Shown here one piece after another: positions 31,495-41,479 of a DNA stretch of 64,000 nucleotides (within the stretch, counting starts at the first letter, position 1; each line of letters begins with the position of its first letter). The notes below the pieces were generated by a model that saw nothing but the letters and a program-made list of their open reading frames with translations, did not search any database and was not told the DNA's origin. The DNA is from Hydrogenimonas urashimensis (GTDB lineage Bacteria; Campylobacterota; Campylobacteria; Campylobacterales; Hydrogenimonadaceae), in contig NZ_AP023212.1 of assembly GCF_016593255.1 (NCBI RefSeq), positions 248,001-312,000 of the forward strand, written 5' to 3'. A program made the translations under genes and the position numbers.

Positions 31495-33384
31495 TCACCA
31501 CGACCCCCCTCCCCCGCCGCCGCCACCGCCGCCGGAAAAGCTTCCCCCGCCCGAGCCGCCTCCGCTGCTCGTGCGGGTCTGGGCCGTGTCGCTGAATTTT
31601 TCCAACGATCGGTCCAGATGCAGCAGTGTTTGCCTGTTTCCATCGAACCATGCCGGTGTGGAAGCCTCCAGGAGCGCATAAAATTTCAGCCAGTGGTCAG
31701 CGACGCTGAATACCATGGCATAGGGGAGTGCCCTGTCCAGATAGGCGGGATCTTTTTCGAGAAAACGTTTAAGCTCATCCTCCTTGACCCGTTTGATGAA
31801 CTCCTTGAAACCGAGCAGATGCCGATAGGCTTCGGCCCCTTTGCGCGTGTAGACTCCCATGTATTTGGCGAAAAAGAGAACAGGAAGCAGGCCGATAAGC
31901 AGAATGACCAGCGGCATGGTAAAGAAAAGATGCAGCCCTCCGGCCTCGGCGACTATGGAGACGCCGATCGCTATCGGCACCAGAACGAAGCCGATACCCA
32001 CGATTCTTGAGGCAAGATCTTTCTGAAACATGATGAGCATGAAACCCGCGACGAGAAAAACCGATAAGAAAAGAAGAGGCAGAATGACTTCAAATCCCCC
32101 GATCATCCGGGCGCTCTGGTAGGCGGCGAGGGCCATGAACGGGAGCATAACGCTGAAAGCCTTCCCGATGAAACGGATACGTGCCCTGGAGGGATTTTCC
32201 TGCATGTAGCCTTTTTGCCAGGACCATTCGTAAAGCGACCCGTTGATCTTTTCGTACCCTCTTTGAAACCGTTTCGCCCGGCTGTCGGAACGTTCGATCA
32301 GCACGAAGCGGTCACTGTAGGGAAAGAGAAGTTCGTTCAACACGATTCTGTACTCTTTCGAAAGGTTTCCGGTCTCTTTTTTTTGGCGGATAAGGACGAT
32401 TTGCTCACTTTCGAACGCCCTGCCGACGAGGGGGAGGCTCGCCAGAAGATTGTCGGTGGGCTCTTCTTTGATGCGCAAATAGCCCATTCGGGCCAGATCG
32501 ATGATGGCAGCCGCGATATCTTTGTTGTCGGCGAACTGGTCGATCAGAAGTCCGGCTTGAAGCACATCGATGTTTTCCGGAGGCTGGTACATCGGCGCGA
32601 TCGCGCCGATGGCGGGATCTTTTCCGTGCCGGTACCAGTAGTTAAAAAGCCCCGCGGTATAAAAAAGTAGGAAGATCCATGGCCAGCGGTATTGGACCCA
32701 CCCCCATACACCTTCGTTGAAATCGCCGCTTTGTCCAAGCGCTTCTTTTTCAAAGGCGAGCTCCACCGTCAATCCCTCGTGGGGCCTGAGTGAGTCGATG
32801 GTGGCTTCATAGAGTCGGGCACCACTTTTTTCTATTTTGGCGCGTGTGGCTATACTGCCGTAGGGGCCGCTGAATGTGCGGGGAGTCACGCTTTGCTGTG
32901 CCAGTTTTTCGGGAACGCGGATCATGACATGGACATTGTGGATGGGCACCTCCCACCCCGTACCGATGGCGTTCCAGCGCATCGCATCCCTTCCGTCATC
33001 CATACGGAGTATGCCGTGGGCGACCCGGTAATCGATGGTGTAGCGGTGCAGACCGGTCAGAAAAATGTCGCCGCGGCCTATTTTGAGCCGGACCATGGCG
33101 CCCGCGTCGCCCAATACATTCAGGGTCTCGAAGGGTTCCGGCGCATTGTCTCGCATGACGCGGAAATCGGCCAGGCCGATGGAGCGTGGGCCGTAGCGTC
33201 CCGTGACGTTTTTGGGGATGTCGCGGAAAATCCCGTGTCTTTGCGCCGTACCGAAATCGTAGTCGATGATCTCTTCGACATCCAAAGAGCCGTCTTCGTG
33301 CAGGTCGATCGTCACATCGTACTGCCGGATCGATTCCGCAAAAAGCAGCAGTGCGAAGAGCTGAAAAAGAAGGAGCGCTCTCAT
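31495..33384 (-). CDS. DUF2207 domain-containing membrane protein
   Basis: A 629-residue protein with a signal peptide (residues 1-17), a periplasmic beta-rich DUF2207 domain (about 20-240, starting RQYDVTIDLHEDGSLDVEEI), a membrane helix, a cytoplasmic segment, a helical hairpin (about 405-500) and a C-terminal Gly/Ser-rich tail. The function of the family is unknown. It overlaps the LemA gene by ATGA, and LemA-DUF2207 pairs are common and probably form one envelope complex. Confidence 0.9.
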   Translation of the reverse strand: MRALLLFQLFALLLFAESIRQYDVTIDLHEDGSLDVEEIIDYDFGTAQRHGIFRDIPKNVTGRYGPRSIGLADFRVMRDNAPEPFETLNVLGDAGAMVRLKIGRGDIFLTGLHRYTIDYRVAHGILRMDDGRDAMRWNAIGTGWEVPIHNVHVMIRVPEKLAQQSVTPRTFSGPYGSIATRAKIEKSGARLYEATIDSLRPHEGLTVELAFEKEALGQSGDFNEGVWGWVQYRWPWIFLLFYTAGLFNYWYRHGKDPAIGAIAPMYQPPENIDVLQAGLLIDQFADNKDIAAAIIDLARMGYLRIKEEPTDNLLASLPLVGRAFESEQIVLIRQKKETGNLSKEYRIVLNELLFPYSDRFVLIERSDSRAKRFQRGYEKINGSLYEWSWQKGYMQENPSRARIRFIGKAFSVMLPFMALAAYQSARMIGGFEVILPLLFLSVFLVAGFMLIMFQKDLASRIVGIGFVLVPIAIGVSIVAEAGGLHLFFTMPLVILLIGLLPVLFFAKYMGVYTRKGAEAYRHLLGFKEFIKRVKEDELKRFLEKDPAYLDRALPYAMVFSVADHWLKFYALLEASTPAWFDGNRQTLLHLDRSLEKFSDTAQTRTSSGGGSGGGSFSGGGGGGGGGGSW

Positions 33385-33932
33385 AGGTCGATATCCGGCA
33401 TTTTCCTTTCCGAAGGTTCCTCCAGTTCGAAATAGTCCCGCTCTTTGAAATTGAATTTGTTGGCCACCAGAAGGTCGGGGAACGAGTGGAGTTTGGCGTT
33501 GTAGTCACGGACAACCGCATTGTAGTAACGGCGGGCATTCTGTATCGCCTCCTCGATGGCGGAAAGTTCGTTTTGAAGCTTCGTAAACTGGGTGTCGGCC
33601 TTAAGCTCGGGATATGCCTCCGCCAGCGCGAAGAGGCCGCCCAGCGCATGCGTCAGAGCGTTCTGGGCCGCCGCCTTCTCTTTTATCTCTTTGGCATTTT
33701 CACATCGCTGCCTGGCCTCTATCACCTTTTCTAGCGTCTCCTGTTCGTAATTTTTGTAGGATTTGACCGTTTTGACCAGTGCCGGTATCAGGTTGGCACG
33801 CCGTTTGAGCTGCACGTCGATATCGGACCACGAGGAATCGATGGCGGCGCGAAGCGATACGAATTTGTTGTAGATGGCGATGAAGTAGAGAACGACGGCG
33901 GCGACGATGCCTAAAAAAATCCAGAGTCCCAT
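33381..33932 (-). CDS. LemA family protein
   Basis: A 183-residue protein with an N-terminal anchor (LGIVAAVVLYFIAIYN) and the helical LemA domain, including SWSDIDVQLKRRANLIPALV, EARQRCENA and ARRYYNAVVRDYNAKLHSFP. It is expected to face the outside of the inner membrane with a short N-terminal tail. AAGGA before ATG 33932 sets the start. It is coupled to the DUF2207 gene. Confidence 0.93.
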   Translation of the reverse strand: MGLWIFLGIVAAVVLYFIAIYNKFVSLRAAIDSSWSDIDVQLKRRANLIPALVKTVKSYKNYEQETLEKVIEARQRCENAKEIKEKAAAQNALTHALGGLFALAEAYPELKADTQFTKLQNELSAIEEAIQNARRYYNAVVRDYNAKLHSFPDLLVANKFNFKERDYFELEEPSERKMPDIDL

Positions 33933-33989
33933 GCTGCAATCCTTAAACTTTGATATCATATTATATCGGTCAACGGAGCGAAATAGAAA

Positions 33990-34634
33990 ATGGAATCGAA
34001 AATCGGAATATTCGAAAAATATGCGGAAGATTACGAAAAGTGGTTCGAGAGGCACGGGAGACTCTACCGGGCGGAACTCGAAGCGGTCCGCTCACTGATG
34101 CCGCCTTTTCAAAAAGGTGTCGAAATCGGAGTGGGAAGCGGAAGATTCGCCGCGCCGCTGGGCATCCAAACAGGTGTCGAACCCTCTTCCCGTATGGCCG
34201 AAATCGCCAGGCGGAGGGGAGTCGACGTAATCGTTGGCGTCGCCGAAAAGCTCCCGTTTGATGACGGGAGTTTCGATATGGCGCTGATGGTGACGACCAT
34301 CTGTTTCGTCGACGACCCGCCAAAAAGCCTGAGAGAGATTTGGCGCATACTGAAACCCGGCGGCTATATCGTCGTCGGATTCGTCGACCGGAAGTCGGAA
34401 CTGGGAAAGTTCTACGAAAGGAACAGGGAAAAGAGCAGGTTCTACAAAGAAGCGACATTCTTTTCCGCCGAAGAAGTGCTGGTACTGCTGCGCGAAGCGG
34501 GATTTTCGGATTGTGAAATTAGGCAGACACTCTTCGGACCCGATCTGGACCACATGCAAACCGGTGTCAAACCAGGATACGGCGAAGGCGCTTTCGTGGT
34601 CATACGGTGCAGGAAAAGCGATGCGCAAGCATAG
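33990..34634 (+). CDS. Class I SAM-dependent methyltransferase
   Basis: A 214-residue methyltransferase of the UbiE/Methyltransf_11 type. Motif I is VEIGVGSGRFAAPLG (about 43-57). DVIVGVAEKLPFDDGSFDMA covers motifs II-III, and LREIWRILKPGGYIVVGFVD the post-motif region. The substrate is unknown. It overlaps the following DUF434 gene by 14 bases. Confidence 0.88.
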   Translation: MESKIGIFEKYAEDYEKWFERHGRLYRAELEAVRSLMPPFQKGVEIGVGSGRFAAPLGIQTGVEPSSRMAEIARRRGVDVIVGVAEKLPFDDGSFDMALMVTTICFVDDPPKSLREIWRILKPGGYIVVGFVDRKSELGKFYERNREKSRFYKEATFFSAEEVLVLLREAGFSDCEIRQTLFGPDLDHMQTGVKPGYGEGAFVVIRCRKSDAQA

Positions 34635-35328
34635 GGGTCTCGCCCCCGAAGACAGGCTCTTTTTCGACAAAAGCCGTTTCGCCCGCCTCAAAAGGGCGGT
34701 GGAAGATCTTTCCTGGCTGCTTCGGCGCGGCTACGCGCAAAAAGCCGCGGTCGAACTGGTGGGCAACCGCTACCAGCTCACCCGGCGCGAACGCCACGCT
34801 CTCATTCACGCCGCGTGGGGGGGCGAGAACCGCCGCCGACCCGTTTCGGCGGACGAGCTTGCCGGTAGAACGCTCTGTATCGACGGTTTCAATCTGCTCA
34901 TCACCCTGGAGACGGCACTGGGCGGCGGCATTCTTATACGCGGCCAGGACGGATGCTATCGCGACATCGCCAACGTTCACGGGAACTACACTCTGCGCAT
35001 GGAGACGGAAGAGGCCATAAAACTGGCTGCCGAAGCGATCAAGACGCTGAAGGTGAAAGAGGCGCTCTGGTATTTCGACCGCCCCGTCTCCAACAGCGGC
35101 CGCATCGCGAAGCTTGTCAACGAAATAGCCGGACGATACGGGGCTGCGATGCGGGCAAAGACATCCGATCGGGTCGATTCTCTGCTCAAAGCGTGCGGCG
35201 ATGTCGTCGTCACCGCCGATGCCGTCATTCTCGACAGCGGCGTCGCATGGTTCGACCTGGCCGGCTGGATCATCGGGCACGAAATCGATAAACCGCTCAA
35301 TCTGCTCGACTTCTCATCCGTCCAATAG
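34621..35328 (+). CDS. DUF434/DUF5616 domain-containing protein
   Basis: A 235-residue soluble protein. The N-terminal part (SRFARLKRAVEDLSWLLRRG, KAAVELVGNRYQLTRRER) matches DUF434 and the C-terminal part (CIDGFNLLITLETAL, LWYFDRPVSNSGRIAKLV, VVTADAVILDSG) matches DUF5616, which resembles PIN/NYN-type nucleases with several conserved aspartates. No function is known. AGGAAAAGCG before ATG 34621 supports the start. Confidence 0.8.
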   Translation: MRKHRGLAPEDRLFFDKSRFARLKRAVEDLSWLLRRGYAQKAAVELVGNRYQLTRRERHALIHAAWGGENRRRPVSADELAGRTLCIDGFNLLITLETALGGGILIRGQDGCYRDIANVHGNYTLRMETEEAIKLAAEAIKTLKVKEALWYFDRPVSNSGRIAKLVNEIAGRYGAAMRAKTSDRVDSLLKACGDVVVTADAVILDSGVAWFDLAGWIIGHEIDKPLNLLDFSSVQ

Positions 35329-35336
35329 GCGACAAT

Positions 35337-37814
35337 TCACCGATGACCCGTTTTCGCCTTCGCCATCCCTTTTTTCGTCCTGTTTGTCGCGACGGCGCTC
35401 AGCGGGTCTTCGGGCCAGTAGTGTTTGGGATAACGCCCCCGCATCTCTTTGCGCACTTCCGGGTAGACGCTCTTCCAGAAATGCAGAAGATCTTCGGTGA
35501 TCTGCAAAGGTCGGTGCGCGGGCGAAAGCAGGTGCAGTGTCAGAGGCACCTTTCCATGCAGGATACGCGGGGTTTCTCTCCAGCCGAAAACCTCCTGCAG
35601 TCGCACCGGCAGCACCGCTTTGGCCGGGTCGCTGTAGTCGACGGCGATGTCGGAGCCGCTTGGCACTTCAATGCGCTCGGGTGCGATGTCGTCCAGCGTT
35701 TGCATGTTTTCCCACCCCGCATGGGCTCGTAGTATTTTCGCCATGTCGAGCCTTTGCAGGTCTTTGAAGGATTTCATTCCGCTCAGAAAAGGCCCGAGCC
35801 AGGTTTGCAGATGTTCAAGAAGTGCCATGTCGCTCATATCGCAAAAGGTCTCCGGCAGATGCCTGTGCGCAAAGCGGAGCCGCGCCAGCAGCGTCCTGCT
35901 CTTCGGAGTCCATGGAAGCGTTTGTAGGCCTTTGGCGCGCACCGCCTCCAGCAAGCCTTTGGTGATGAGGCGTTCGTCGGGATTTTCCAGCGGCCGGCTT
36001 TTAAGAACCAAAGCGCCGAAACATTCAGTTTCCAAAGCTTCGATGCGGCCTTTTTCGCCATTCCAGCCAACCACCTCCTTTTTCTCGATCAGGTGGGAAA
36101 AATGCGCATGAAGCGTTTTTTCATCCAGGGGCGCCGCTTCGTAGATGCGTCCTTCGGCGCCCTCCCCGCCCATGCGGGCGATCGCCAGAAATTTCGAATG
36201 GTGCAACGCACTCTTTTTCGTAAGGGCCGCCCCTTTGCCGGAGGCGCAGCGGTAGAGTCCCGGGCGGCCTCTTTGCATGGCGATGCGTTCCGGAAAGGCC
36301 AGGGCCGTCAGAAGCGCGGCGGCATCGGTGTCCGGTTCGTTTTTCGGCGCCGTTTCCATCGTTCGCAAAAGCCGCTTCAGTGACGTTTGAAACCGGGAAT
36401 CTCTGCGGCACACATCCGCACATCGGCGCATGATGTCGCCAAGATCACCGTTTTCGCTCCTGAAAGGATGTTCCTGCCAGTAAAGAGCCAAAAGCGCCGC
36501 TTCGTACCCCAAAGAGAGTTTTTTGGCTTCCAGCAGCATGTGGGCGATACGGGGCGGCTGCCCCAGCGTGAGCGCTTTTTTGCCATGCGGTGTGATTTGA
36601 TTGTCCGTGGACATCATATTTAAAAGTATCAACAGGTTTTCAGCCTCTTTCAGGGCATACTCCGGCGGAGCGTCGATCCATTTCAGTTCATTGGCCGATG
36701 CGCCCCAGGCGGCGAGCTCCAGCCGAAGCTGCGAGAGGTCGCCTGTCAAAATCTCCGGCTTGCGGGTGGGCGCAAGGGCATGGGTTTCATGCCAAAGGCG
36801 GTAGCAGACCCCCGGTTCCGTCCGCCCCGCCCTCCCCGCGCGCTGGGTGGCCGACTCCCGGCTGATGAGGCGCGTTTCGTACCTTTGCATGCCCGAAGCG
36901 GCATCGTAGCGCACACTCCGCTCCAACCCGCTGTCTACGACGACGCGCACGCCCTCGATGGTCAGGCTCGTTTCGGCGATATTGGTTGCCAGTACCACTT
37001 TGCGTTTTCCTTCGGGAGCGGGTTCGATGGCGGCGCGCTGGGCCTGCGAATCCATCGCCCCAAAAAGCGGCGCGACGACGATCTCTTCGCCGATCGCCGT
37101 TTCAAGAAGCCGTTTCGCTTTGAAAATCTCCGCAGCGCCCGGCAGAAAGACCAACACACTCCCCTCTTCGCTGCGAAGCGCATGCAGCGTTTGCCGCGCC
37201 GCCGCCTCGGCGATCCGCGAAGGGTGCGGGCGGGGGGTTCGGATATCAAGATGCCGCAGCGAAATCGGGAAGCTCCGCCCCTCGCTTTCGAGAATCGGCG
37301 CGTCGTTCAAAACCGTGGCGATGGAGGTTTTCTGCAGTGTCGCCGACATCACCAGAATGCGCAGTTCATCGCGGAACATCTCCTGGGTTTGAAGCGAAAG
37401 CGCCAATCCGAGGTCGGCATGGATGGAGCGTTCGTGAAACTCGTCGAATATCACGAGCCCCACGCCCTCCAGTGCCGGGTCGTTTTGGAGCATGCGGGTT
37501 AAAATACCCTCTGTCACCACCTCGATGCGGGTTTTTTCGGAGACGTTCACCTCGCCCCGCATCCGGTACCCCACGCGCTCGCCAACCTTCTCGCCCAGTG
37601 TTCGGGCCATACGTTGCGCCGCGGCACGAGCCGCCAAACGCCGCGGTTCGAGCATGACGATCTTTTTGCCATCGAGCCAGGGCTCGTCCATAAGCGCGAT
37701 CGGTACGACCGTGGTTTTCCCGGCCCCGGGAGCCGCCTGCAAAACGGCGTGAGGAGAGGCGCGAAGTGTCGATTTGAGGTCCGGGAGAATGGCGTGTATC
37801 GGAAGCGTTGTCAT
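35337..37814 (-). CDS. hrpB: ATP-dependent helicase HrpB
   Basis: An 825-residue DEAH-box helicase. Walker A is APGAGKTT (residues 28-35), motif II is DEFHE, motif III SATL and motif VI QRAGRAGR. The helicase-associated and HrpB C-terminal domains follow (LLSPAHRPLQITEDL, RKEMRGRYPKHYWPEDP). The length is right for HrpB. Its cellular role in most bacteria is unclear. It converges on the DUF434 gene. Confidence 0.95.
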   Translation of the reverse strand: MTTLPIHAILPDLKSTLRASPHAVLQAAPGAGKTTVVPIALMDEPWLDGKKIVMLEPRRLAARAAAQRMARTLGEKVGERVGYRMRGEVNVSEKTRIEVVTEGILTRMLQNDPALEGVGLVIFDEFHERSIHADLGLALSLQTQEMFRDELRILVMSATLQKTSIATVLNDAPILESEGRSFPISLRHLDIRTPRPHPSRIAEAAARQTLHALRSEEGSVLVFLPGAAEIFKAKRLLETAIGEEIVVAPLFGAMDSQAQRAAIEPAPEGKRKVVLATNIAETSLTIEGVRVVVDSGLERSVRYDAASGMQRYETRLISRESATQRAGRAGRTEPGVCYRLWHETHALAPTRKPEILTGDLSQLRLELAAWGASANELKWIDAPPEYALKEAENLLILLNMMSTDNQITPHGKKALTLGQPPRIAHMLLEAKKLSLGYEAALLALYWQEHPFRSENGDLGDIMRRCADVCRRDSRFQTSLKRLLRTMETAPKNEPDTDAAALLTALAFPERIAMQRGRPGLYRCASGKGAALTKKSALHHSKFLAIARMGGEGAEGRIYEAAPLDEKTLHAHFSHLIEKKEVVGWNGEKGRIEALETECFGALVLKSRPLENPDERLITKGLLEAVRAKGLQTLPWTPKSRTLLARLRFAHRHLPETFCDMSDMALLEHLQTWLGPFLSGMKSFKDLQRLDMAKILRAHAGWENMQTLDDIAPERIEVPSGSDIAVDYSDPAKAVLPVRLQEVFGWRETPRILHGKVPLTLHLLSPAHRPLQITEDLLHFWKSVYPEVRKEMRGRYPKHYWPEDPLSAVATNRTKKGMAKAKTGHR

Positions 37815-37865
37815 GGAAGCGAAAGGAAGCGACGGCCCGGCATTGCGAAGCCATCGACTGGAAAA

Positions 37866-38243
37866 TCAGCCCTGCTGTTGGGCCTCCTGCTGTTTTTTGA
37901 CCTCTTCGCGAACCTGCTCCATATCGAGCGCTTTGACCTGTCTGATCAGATCGTGCAATCCCTCTTCGGGAATGAGGCCGGGTTGCATGAAAAGCACGAT
38001 ACCCTCCCTTAAAATAGCGACCGTCGGAATGGATTGGATATTGAAATGCGCCGCGATTTCGCGCTCCTCTTCGGTGTTAACTTTGCCAAACAGAATATCG
38101 GGATGCTCCTGGGAAACCTTTTCGAAGATGGGACCGAACTGCTTGCACGGCCCGCACCAGGGAGCCCAGAAGTCAAGAATGACGATATCGCTGGCCGAGA
38201 CTTTGTCGTTGAAGTTCCCGGAAGTGAGATTTTCGAGTGCCAT
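37866..38243 (-). CDS. Thioredoxin
   Basis: A 125-residue thioredoxin with the active site WCGPC (Cys30, Cys33) and the IPTV cis-proline loop. The C-terminus carries a short extra coiled-coil-like tail rich in Gln and Lys (EQVREEVKKQQEAQQQ) beyond the usual fold. The start at 38243 omits 10 unlikely residues and follows AAAGGAACT. It is a general disulfide reductase; the main trxA of the genome may lie elsewhere. Confidence 0.9.
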   Translation of the reverse strand: MALENLTSGNFNDKVSASDIVILDFWAPWCGPCKQFGPIFEKVSQEHPDILFGKVNTEEEREIAAHFNIQSIPTVAILREGIVLFMQPGLIPEEGLHDLIRQVKALDMEQVREEVKKQQEAQQQG

Positions 38244-38304
38244 GGGAGTTCCTTTGGGTAAAGTAGGGGGCATTATGGCATGAATGGGTTGAAAAGGGGA
38301 TTAG

Positions 38305-41300
38305 TCAGCGAATCATTTCCATTAATGCATCAAAACTGTTTATTACATCATATTTCACTTTATCCGAGGTGATCTGTTTGAAAAATTTCCTTGCACATGT
38401 GATCTTGACTTTTTCAATTTTACGCAGCTCCATTGTCAACATTGACCCCTTGGTCTCGGCTATAAAATAGATATGTCTGACGCTGCCTTCCTGAAAGGCG
38501 ATGGCCCAGTCGGGGTTGTATTCGCCCACGGGCGTGGGAATGAAAAAACTCGATGGAAGCTTGGCGTAAACCACCACCTCATTCGCCGTATCGAGGTCAT
38601 GGGCGAATGCTTTTTCCGTTTTCGAATCTGTCACAACATAGTCATAGACATGCTTGCGCACCTGCTGCAGACGCTCGGTATCGTATGTTTTGGACTCGAG
38701 GGTGAAAATATCTTCCAGACGGTGCCGATCTTCGATGGCGTTGTAACTCAAATGTTCCACCACGGTGGCCGCTTTTTGCTCGTTGATAATCCGGGCGGCG
38801 TTTCGGATGAACTCTTCGGGATTCTGCCGGTATTTGTCGAAGGTTTTGTCGCTGATCTTCTTGAGGATATTCCCGACCGTGCGACGGGTCAGTTTCGTCG
38901 CTTCGGCCAGTTGTCCAATCAGATCATACCGCACTGCGGAGTGTGCGGAGCGATCCGCTTCGACAGTTGACTGCTCTTTGACGCTGAAGCCGTCGCCACG
39001 CTGGAGCTCTTCATCGCTCAGATCGCTTTTCATCTCCCCTTCGATCAAACGATAAGCCAATTTTGCCACTTTCAGCTCTTTGTTCAGGGCGTTGGCTGCA
39101 TTGTTTACCAACTCATCCGAGTCAAAATGGACGGTATAGACCGCTTTGCGGTTAATCTTCTCCCACAGAGAGAGGAATTCCCTCTTTTTGATATTGTCGT
39201 TGAGGCGATTGCGTTTGACTTTGTGCTCATCGGCGAAGTCGGGAAGCAACGCATCGCTGTAAACACTGTCGATGAGCAGGAAAACCCCGTCGGCAATGGG
39301 CCCGAGCTCTTCAGGCAGCGGTGCCAGAGCCCCCTCCTCTTTGGCTTTGTGGTAGTTTTTGGTGATTTTCCCATCCAGATCGACATAATCGTTTTTGATG
39401 AGATAGCGTTCGATCAGTTTCGCCGTGCACTCATCGATCACTTTCGACGCTTCCTCCGTTTTGACCACTTTGCCCGTGAAATATTTGGCGTCGGCTTTTT
39501 GGGGCCGGTCGCTGACGGCTTCGGCGATCTCTTTTTGCAACCCGGCGACAAAATCCTTGTAGCTCTCGTTGGCGACGACGGTGAGTACATTGATATCGTG
39601 CACCGTCGCAGGATCGTCCATGCGCTCCCCTTTCTGGTTGACCGCGATCCGCATGCCGCGGCCCACCTCCTGGCGGCGGGCGACGGTGTTGTCGCTATGC
39701 TTGAGGGTGCAGATGACGAAGATATTGGGGTTGTCCCACCCCTCCCGCAGCGCGGAGTGGGAAAAGATGAACCGGGTCGGCTCGTCGAAGGAGAGAAGGC
39801 GCTGTTTATCTTTGAGGATCAGGTCATAAGCATCCACATCGTCACTCAGCCCCGCCTCTTCGCCCCGTTTTTTGATCGCGGGATCCTTGAGTCTTCCCTT
39901 TTTGTCGATAGAGAAGTAGCCGTTGTGGGTCTTTTCGACGTCGATGGCGCGCAGATAGTCGAGATAGGCGGGATCGTACAGCGAGCCGATCTCTTTGATC
40001 GCTTCTTTGTACTCCTCTTCGAAAATCCTGGTGTACTCCCCTTTCTGTGCTTCGCCGGCTTCCTCATAGAAGCGGTATTTTGCCACCTCATCGATGAAAA
40101 AGAGGGTCAACACCTTGACCCCTTTGACATAAAGTTCTTTCTCTTTCTGCAGATGTGAATCGATCGCTTCTCGGATCTGGATACGCCGCAGCATCGCCTC
40201 ATCGACATGGCCGACCGCCTCTCCGGCGCTCAATGTCACTCCATTGGTCAATTCGACGCTATTGCGCAGCGCGTCGATCTCTGAGACGACATAGCCCCGG
40301 TACTGCTCCAGCTCCCCCGAGAGCTCGAAAAGGTTGTCTCCCCTCTCCAGACGGCGCAATACCCGTTTGATGCCCCCTTTTTGCCGTATCTCCATCTCCA
40401 TTCTCGCCACGGGCGCTCTGCCTTTGGCCACCTCGATCGACTGCAGGTAGAGATACCCCTGGGTGCCGCTGAGCCCCTTGACGCTGATCCCTTTGACGGC
40501 GATCTTTTTGACCAGTTTTTTGTTGTAGGCATCCAGCGCATCGAGACGGTGAACCAGATTGTGCCGGGTTTTATGAGTGGCGGAGTAACGCAGAATCATC
40601 AGGGGGTCGAACTCTTTGAGTTTCGCTACCGTCTTTTTGCCCTCCATCTTTTGAGGTTCGTCTAAAATGAGAATGGGACGGTTGGCTTTGATCAGGTCGA
40701 TGGGGCGGCGCGATTCGAACTCGTCAAGCTCCATATAGATGCGTCTGGCATCTTTGCTGCGTGCATTGCTCTCCGCGTTAAATGCCTGCACGTTGATGAT
40801 CATCACCTGGATCCCGCCGTCGGTGGAGAAGCTTTTGATGTTTTGGGGTGATTTGGAGTCGTAGATGAAGTGGCGCGCCTGCAGGCCGTACTCTTCGAGG
40901 AAATGCTCACGCGTCAGATCGAAGCTCTGCGCCACCCCTTCGCGGATCGCCACACTGGGAACGACGATGATGAACTTGCTCCAGCCGTAGCGTTTATAGA
41001 GCTCGAAGATGGTCTTGGTATAGACGTAGGTTTTGCCTGTCCCCGTCTCCATCTCCACATCGAGATTGACAGGACTGACGGAAGTTTTGACCAGTTTGCC
41101 GTCCATCGGCAGGTTCTGCCGGCGCTGCACCGCCTGGATATTGTGCAGCAGTTGCGAATCGCTCAGTTCGATGGGGTGGTTCTTGAACCCGGTCTCGATC
41201 TCTTCGTCATACACAATACGCTGCTGCCCCTTGATCGTCACCGTCCGCCCCGGATCGACACGGTACGCTACCCCTTCCCTGCGTGGCTGCCCCTCGAAAC

Positions 41301-41361
41301 AGTCGATGACGGAAGCGACCGCTTCAGCCTGATAGAGTTGGTGTTTGAATCGGATTTTCAT
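38305..41361 (-). CDS. Type III restriction enzyme Res subunit
   Basis: A 1018-residue superfamily-2 translocase-nuclease. Walker A is TGTGKT (106-111), motif II LDEPQKM, motif III SATHK and motif VI QEVGRGMRI. The C-terminal nuclease domain shows PD-(D/E)xK marks, NPDWAI then IYFIAETKG. In type III systems Res needs Mod for sequence recognition; mod is at 44299-46241 in the same transcription direction. Between them are the Abi_2 and AlbA-type genes. A short spacer (41362-41479) before this gene carries TATTAT/TATATT boxes, so it may also have its own promoter. Confidence 0.93.
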   Translation of the reverse strand: MKIRFKHQLYQAEAVASVIDCFEGQPRREGVAYRVDPGRTVTIKGQQRIVYDEEIETGFKNHPIELSDSQLLHNIQAVQRRQNLPMDGKLVKTSVSPVNLDVEMETGTGKTYVYTKTIFELYKRYGWSKFIIVVPSVAIREGVAQSFDLTREHFLEEYGLQARHFIYDSKSPQNIKSFSTDGGIQVMIINVQAFNAESNARSKDARRIYMELDEFESRRPIDLIKANRPILILDEPQKMEGKKTVAKLKEFDPLMILRYSATHKTRHNLVHRLDALDAYNKKLVKKIAVKGISVKGLSGTQGYLYLQSIEVAKGRAPVARMEMEIRQKGGIKRVLRRLERGDNLFELSGELEQYRGYVVSEIDALRNSVELTNGVTLSAGEAVGHVDEAMLRRIQIREAIDSHLQKEKELYVKGVKVLTLFFIDEVAKYRFYEEAGEAQKGEYTRIFEEEYKEAIKEIGSLYDPAYLDYLRAIDVEKTHNGYFSIDKKGRLKDPAIKKRGEEAGLSDDVDAYDLILKDKQRLLSFDEPTRFIFSHSALREGWDNPNIFVICTLKHSDNTVARRQEVGRGMRIAVNQKGERMDDPATVHDINVLTVVANESYKDFVAGLQKEIAEAVSDRPQKADAKYFTGKVVKTEEASKVIDECTAKLIERYLIKNDYVDLDGKITKNYHKAKEEGALAPLPEELGPIADGVFLLIDSVYSDALLPDFADEHKVKRNRLNDNIKKREFLSLWEKINRKAVYTVHFDSDELVNNAANALNKELKVAKLAYRLIEGEMKSDLSDEELQRGDGFSVKEQSTVEADRSAHSAVRYDLIGQLAEATKLTRRTVGNILKKISDKTFDKYRQNPEEFIRNAARIINEQKAATVVEHLSYNAIEDRHRLEDIFTLESKTYDTERLQQVRKHVYDYVVTDSKTEKAFAHDLDTANEVVVYAKLPSSFFIPTPVGEYNPDWAIAFQEGSVRHIYFIAETKGSMLTMELRKIEKVKITCARKFFKQITSDKVKYDVINSFDALMEMIR

Positions 41362-41479
41362 GCAGTTTTCCTTATTTTCGTTCAGGATCCGTTAAATATA
41401 CTTTGGTATAATACCGTCGTCACAAACGCCAAGCCTCTACTTTTGCGGCATTGCGCCCAAAAGATACGCTTGGCTTTTT

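Noticed and set aside
31495-31560. GC-rich repeat at the end of the DUF2207 gene
   Set aside because: It encodes the Gly/Ser-rich C-terminal tail common in this family.
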